Source of the DNA: Lewinella sp. W8
GTDB lineage: Bacteria; Bacteroidota; Bacteroidia; Chitinophagales; Saprospiraceae
Reading direction: 5' to 3'
Assembly: GCF_004375085.3 (NCBI RefSeq)
Contig: NZ_SNAQ03000011.1
Coordinates: forward strand, 62,001-126,000
Length of the DNA stretch: 64,000 nt
The notes beneath the pieces were generated by a model, which saw only the letters and a list, made by a program, of their open reading frames with translations, had not been told where the DNA came from and did no database searches. This document shows, one piece after another, positions 59,978-64,000 of this stretch (within the stretch, counting starts at the first letter, position 1; each line of letters begins with the position of its first letter). Both the position numbers and the translations under genes were made by a program.

Positions 59978-62509
59978 ATGAGATTAAGCTCACTTTTACT
60001 ACTTCTTAGCCTGCTGGCCACCGGATTTCTCGGGGCCCAAACTGATTCCCTGAACCTGCCCGTATACAACTACGCGTCACCCCAGGAATTCGAAATCGGT
60101 AGCATCAAGGTGGAAGGTGCCTTCTTTGCCGAACAGAACGCCATCATCGGAGTAACCGGTCTGGCCGTAGGAGATAAGATTCGCATCCCCGGACCGGACA
60201 TCCCCCGGGCCATCAAAAACCTTTGGCGGCTGCGACTCTTCACCGACGTTTCCATCGAACAGGAAAAGAGTATCGGTGATGTGATCTTCCTCGTAGTGCG
60301 GGTAGAGGAACGACCCCGTTTCCTCCGACACAGCTACCGGGGAGCCAAGCAGGGGGCCCACGAAGACCTCAATGAGATCGTCAACACCTACATCGTTCGT
60401 GGCGGAATCGTCACGGAAGACGCGAAAGTGAATGCCGCCGAGGGGATCCGCGAGTTCTACGAGGATAAGGGGTTTCTGGACGCCACCGTCAGTGTGGAAG
60501 AGATCGTGGATACCAGCCGGGCCAATAGCGTACGCCTCGTGTTTGACGTTAATCGCGGGGAAAAGGTTAAGATCAAACGCATCACCTTTGATGGCAACGA
60601 GGAGATCGCGGATAAGAAACTGCGCAAGCGGATGAAAGAAACCGCGGAGAAGCGGAAATTCCTGAAGTCTTCCAAGTTCCGCCCCGAGCTGTACAAGGAA
60701 GACCTCGATGCCGTTATCGCCTACTACAACACCCAGGGCTTCCGGGATGCCCGCGTCATCGGAGACAGCATTTACCGCAACGAAGACGGAGAATTGATGA
60801 TTGACGTTAAGGTCAACGAAGGCAATCGTTACTATTTCCGGAACATCACCTGGAAGGGGAACTCCATCTACGATGATGAAACCCTGAGCCGCGTACTGGC
60901 CATTGAAAAGGGCGACGTCTACAACGAGGAGGAACTACAAACCCGACTGAGCTTCAGCCCCACCAACGCCGACGTCTCCTCCCTGTACATGGATAACGGT
61001 TACCTGTTTTTCAATGCGGATCCCATTGAGATCGCCATTGAGAATGACTCCATCGACATTGAGATGCGGGTCTTTGAGGGGCCGCAGGCTACCATCGATA
61101 AGGTGATCATCAAGGGGAATGACCGTACGCACGAGCACGTCATCCGCCGGGAAGTATTTACGCGCCCCGGACAGAAGTTCAGCCGCTCCGACATCATCCG
61201 CAGCCAGCGTCAGATCATTGGCCTGGGGTACTTCAACCAGGAAACCCTGGGAATCGATACGCCCGTTAATCCGGACCGCGGTACGGTAGACATCATCTAC
61301 ACCGTAGAAGAAAAGCCCAGCGATCAGCTGGAGCTGAGCGCCGGTTGGGGTGGTCGCCAGGGGGTAATCGGTACCCTGGGGGTAACCTTCAACAATTTCA
61401 GCCTGCGGAACCTCTTCAACAAAGAGGCCTGGCACCCGCTGCCGCAGGGCGACGGCCAGCGACTGAGCCTGCGGGCGCAGACGAACGGCCGCTTCTTCCA
61501 GAGCTACAACGCCAGCCTGACCGAGCCCTGGCTCGGTGGTAAGCGCCCGACCTCCCTCACGGTCTCCGGTTTCTACAATAAGTATGACCTGGGTACCACG
61601 GCCCTGCCCCGCAAACTGATCATTCAGCAGGCGGCCGTCAGCCTCGGTACGCGTCTGCGCTGGCCCGACGACAACTTCATTCTTCGCACGGGCATCAACC
61701 TCCAGGTACTCGAGCTGAACGAATGGTCTAACCTCTTCATCACGGACGAAGGGGAAACCGTACGGAACGGTAACTACAACAACTTCAGCTTCCAGTTTAC
61801 CCTGGCCCGGACCACGGCCACGGACCCCATCTTCCCCAAGCAGGGCTCCAACATCGAACTGACCGTGAAGCTGACGCCCCCCTACCGGTCCCTGGGCCTG
61901 CGGTCCAGCGACCCCGAACTCCTCAGCGACGTCGAAGAACGTTTCCGCTTCCTGGAGTACCACAAATGGCGGCTTAACGCCGATTGGTACACCCCGCTGG
62001 GCGGCAAGTTTGTCCTGAAGACCCAGGCCAAAATTGGTTTCCTCGGCGCCTACGATGACGCCGTCGGGGTATCGCCCTTCGAGCGCTTCCAGCTGGGTGG
62101 TGACGGAATCAACAACCAGCAGTTCGCCTTCGCCGGGGTGGACATCATCAGCCTGCGGGGATACGAAATTGAGGACCTGCCCAGTAACCTGAATCCGGTT
62201 ACGGGTCAGCAGGGAGCTACGCCAATCTTCAGCAAGTACACCCTGGAGGTCCGCTACCCGCTTTCCCTCAACCCCTCCAGTACGATTTTCGTCCTGGCCT
62301 TCGCCCAGGGCGGTAACGCCTGGCGCTCGGCCCGCGACTTCAACCCCTTCGATCTTCGTCGCTCCGTCGGATTCGGTGCCCGGGTATTCCTGCCCATGTT
62401 CGGTACGCTCGGATTTGACTGGGGTCTCGGTTTCGATAAGGACGCCGCCAATACCCAGAACGGTAACCTGAGTACCTTCAACATTATTCTTGGCTTCGAG
62501 CCGGAGTAA
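59978..62509 (+). CDS. bamA: Outer membrane protein assembly factor BamA
   Basis: The 843-residue precursor has a signal peptide (LLLLLSLLATGFLGAQ). Five POTRA-like domains cover about 40-440 (e.g. FEIGSIKVEGAFFAEQ, VKIKRITFDGNEEIADKKL, ATIDKVIIKGNDRTHEHVI). The C-terminal 16-stranded barrel spans about 445-843, including the NNFSLRNLFN strand, the long loop before YTLEVRYPLSL and the terminal NIILGFEPE. It folds outer membrane beta-barrels, including presumably the fusion protein encoded about 3 kb upstream. It differs from proteobacterial BamA in ending with E rather than F/W. A terminator follows. Confidence 0.95.
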   Translation: MRLSSLLLLLSLLATGFLGAQTDSLNLPVYNYASPQEFEIGSIKVEGAFFAEQNAIIGVTGLAVGDKIRIPGPDIPRAIKNLWRLRLFTDVSIEQEKSIGDVIFLVVRVEERPRFLRHSYRGAKQGAHEDLNEIVNTYIVRGGIVTEDAKVNAAEGIREFYEDKGFLDATVSVEEIVDTSRANSVRLVFDVNRGEKVKIKRITFDGNEEIADKKLRKRMKETAEKRKFLKSSKFRPELYKEDLDAVIAYYNTQGFRDARVIGDSIYRNEDGELMIDVKVNEGNRYYFRNITWKGNSIYDDETLSRVLAIEKGDVYNEEELQTRLSFSPTNADVSSLYMDNGYLFFNADPIEIAIENDSIDIEMRVFEGPQATIDKVIIKGNDRTHEHVIRREVFTRPGQKFSRSDIIRSQRQIIGLGYFNQETLGIDTPVNPDRGTVDIIYTVEEKPSDQLELSAGWGGRQGVIGTLGVTFNNFSLRNLFNKEAWHPLPQGDGQRLSLRAQTNGRFFQSYNASLTEPWLGGKRPTSLTVSGFYNKYDLGTTALPRKLIIQQAAVSLGTRLRWPDDNFILRTGINLQVLELNEWSNLFITDEGETVRNGNYNNFSFQFTLARTTATDPIFPKQGSNIELTVKLTPPYRSLGLRSSDPELLSDVEERFRFLEYHKWRLNADWYTPLGGKFVLKTQAKIGFLGAYDDAVGVSPFERFQLGGDGINNQQFAFAGVDIISLRGYEIEDLPSNLNPVTGQQGATPIFSKYTLEVRYPLSLNPSSTIFVLAFAQGGNAWRSARDFNPFDLRRSVGFGARVFLPMFGTLGFDWGLGFDKDAANTQNGNLSTFNIILGFEPE

Positions 62510-62531
62510 GAAGTACGATAGAAAATTAAAG

Positions 62532-62567
62532 CGCGACCATCCAGATATTCTGAATGGTCGCGTTTTT
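62532..62567 (+). terminator. Intrinsic terminator of bamA
   Basis: CGCGACCAT (62532-62540) pairs with ATGGTCGCG (62554-62562), extended by CAGA/TCTG with one mismatch, and is followed by five T residues. Confidence 0.85.
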
Positions 62568-62601
62568 ATTTTCTGTCAATCGGCTTATGGTTGGTGGGTT
62601 G

Positions 62602-63222
62602 CTACCCGCAACGCATATGCTCTCCCGCAAGGATGGCCTCGTAATCGGGGGTTGAAATATACTGGGGAGAATACGTCACATCGTATCCGGATAACTTGGC
62701 GGTGAAGGCCCGCATATGATTTCCTGATCCGCATTCGAGTAAGTTAAAAAGCGAAATCAGGTCCGGATTGTCGGTTTGAGACTTTGCGGCCCGGAGGTCA
62801 AAAATATCGACATCCTCAATTGTTGCTCCCACTTTCAGGGCCTCAATTATAGAGGTTGCTCCCTGAGCGGTGAGTGCATCATACAAATCTTGGAGGGCTG
62901 GGTCCGTAAAGACACCCACATCGTTGCTGCCCAAATTCACCACGTTATACTGTACCATAACTTCAAGGGTGAGGTCCATGTGAGACTGTTCACTACCCGA
63001 AATATTAGGGAAAACGTTCGTGTCGTATAGTCCGGCCAGGTAACTGTAAACGTCTCGGGCCAGTTTTTCTTCTTCCCACATATACTGAAGCAAGGCCTGT
63101 TCGCCAGCGGTAAGCGCAAGATTTTCAGTGGTCGTTATTGGATCAGCTTTTTCACAGGCGGAAAAGCTGAAAGCGCCAAGGACAAGGATGAAGAAGATTG
63201 GAATTACTTTTAAATCGCTCAT
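62602..63222 (-). CDS. DUF2202 ferritin-like lipoprotein
   Basis: The 206-residue precursor has a lipoprotein signal (FFILVLGAFSFSAC, Cys23). Residues about 40-195 match DUF2202, a ferritin-like four-helix bundle: WEEEKLARDVYSYL, SEQSHMDLTLEVM and NHMRAFTAKL carry Glu and His placed like di-iron ligands. The family is assumed to bind metal, but no enzymatic role is known. No linked genes; it is convergent with bamA. Confidence 0.85.
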   Translation of the reverse strand: MSDLKVIPIFFILVLGAFSFSACEKADPITTTENLALTAGEQALLQYMWEEEKLARDVYSYLAGLYDTNVFPNISGSEQSHMDLTLEVMVQYNVVNLGSNDVGVFTDPALQDLYDALTAQGATSIIEALKVGATIEDVDIFDLRAAKSQTDNPDLISLFNLLECGSGNHMRAFTAKLSGYDVTYSPQYISTPDYEAILAGEHMRCG

Positions 63223-63643
63223 GACAATACTTTTGGTTCATCAGCAATTTAGGAGCTAACGCCATCAGCAATTCGTGATGGCGGTTACAAGAAGCTTTTT
63301 TGTATATGCTTGAGGAAAACTCGAATAAAACGAACGAAAATTACCGTAAAATGGGGTGGAATACAAAGCGGTACCGAAACGCATCGATACCGCTCTAAGG
63401 TTTTGGGATCGCCCCCTTAGATTACGTTATAAGCTAGGCTGTTCCGTGAATTAACCCTTTGGCCATCAAGTCCTTGAATTTTCCAGTAGCGGCAAGGCAT
63501 GCCTTGCCGCTACCATTTGCCCCTCTGAACTGCCGCGATTCCACAGGAATCGCTGGTGAAACCTCACGGAACAGCCTACGTTATAATCGTACGGGCCGAA
63601 GCTTTGTCAAGGCCTACACTGATGGTCGAAGCCTGGAGTTGCG
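63223..63643. other. Interval between DUF2202 gene and hpd, with an inserted element
   Basis: Contains an 11-bp imperfect stem-loop (63257-63287) near the DUF2202 start and the TIR element at 63433-63577. No gene is visible. The ORFs drawn across the element are unlikely to be real. Confidence 0.5.
63433..63577. mobile_element. MITE-like element with 14-bp terminal inverted repeats and 9-bp target duplication
   Basis: The left end AGGCTGTTCCGTGA (63436-63449) is the exact complement of the right end (63564-63577). The 9-mer ACGTTATAA flanks it directly at 63424-63432 and 63578-63586. Inside are a 28-bp perfect palindrome (63486-63513) and a GCGATTCC/GGAATCGC hairpin. There is no transposase, so it would be moved in trans. 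Confidence 0.75.

Positions 63644-64000
<357 letters not shown>

Overview
The window looks like a chromosome segment from a marine Bacteroidota, most likely of the Saprospiria (Lewinella-like) group. Supporting features are three secreted proteins with type IX secretion C-terminal domains (one gliding-motility type B, two type A), SprB-like repeats, a DUF4175 protein, a serine palmitoyltransferase, a BamA with a Bacteroidota-style signal peptide, Bacteroidota-type -7 boxes (TAnnTTTG) before several genes, and coding GC near 57%. The genus is an inference from gene content and style.

Layout. 0-15 kb: mostly minus-strand housekeeping genes (lytic transglycosylase, msrB-msrA, pssA-purS, an adenosine deaminase relative, a serine hydrolase, a rhamnosidase), with smpB, a 1012-aa gliding-type surface protein and a small AbrB pair on the plus strand. 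14.9-15.5 kb: a gene-free region rich in DnaA-box-like words, then AT-rich DNA and a 163-bp inverted-repeat element. Gene orientation flips here, which suggests oriC. 15.5-34 kb: almost all plus-strand genes, including ctaA, an Nramp-like transporter, DUF4175, an anti-sigma-type ATPase with ybeY, the thrA-thrB-thrC operon, an M1 peptidase, mvaD, the mobile mystery protein A/B pair behind four phased operators, and a rhodanese lipoprotein. Two parS-like sites lie just after thrC. 34-48.7 kb: mixed orientation, with a TSUP permease/unknown toroid-like protein/subtilase cluster, serine palmitoyltransferase, an esterase, a nucleoid-associated protein, tesB, a thiolase, an acyltransferase, a short asparaginase, two paralogous membrane-anchored winged-helix proteins and a SET-domain protein.

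48.9-49.9 kb carries the most unusual content: five tandem tRNA-like RNAs in A-B-A-B-A order. They keep the full tRNA frame (7-bp acceptor, D arm, anticodon arm, T arm, G73 and mostly an encoded CCA) but have variable regions of about 50 nt (B) or 108 nt (A). The cluster has one candidate promoter and one strong terminator, and copies differ in ways that preserve base pairing. The remainder (50-64 kb) holds odhB, a T9SS cargo protein, a peptidase/beta-propeller/beta-barrel fusion, membrane and methyltransferase genes, uppS-bamA, a DUF2202 lipoprotein, a small TIR element with a 9-bp target duplication, and the end of hpd.

All calls come from reading the sequence. No database search, folding program or skew computation was run. 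Start codons were moved from the longest open frame where signal peptides, family length or promoter position argued for it, and this is stated per gene.
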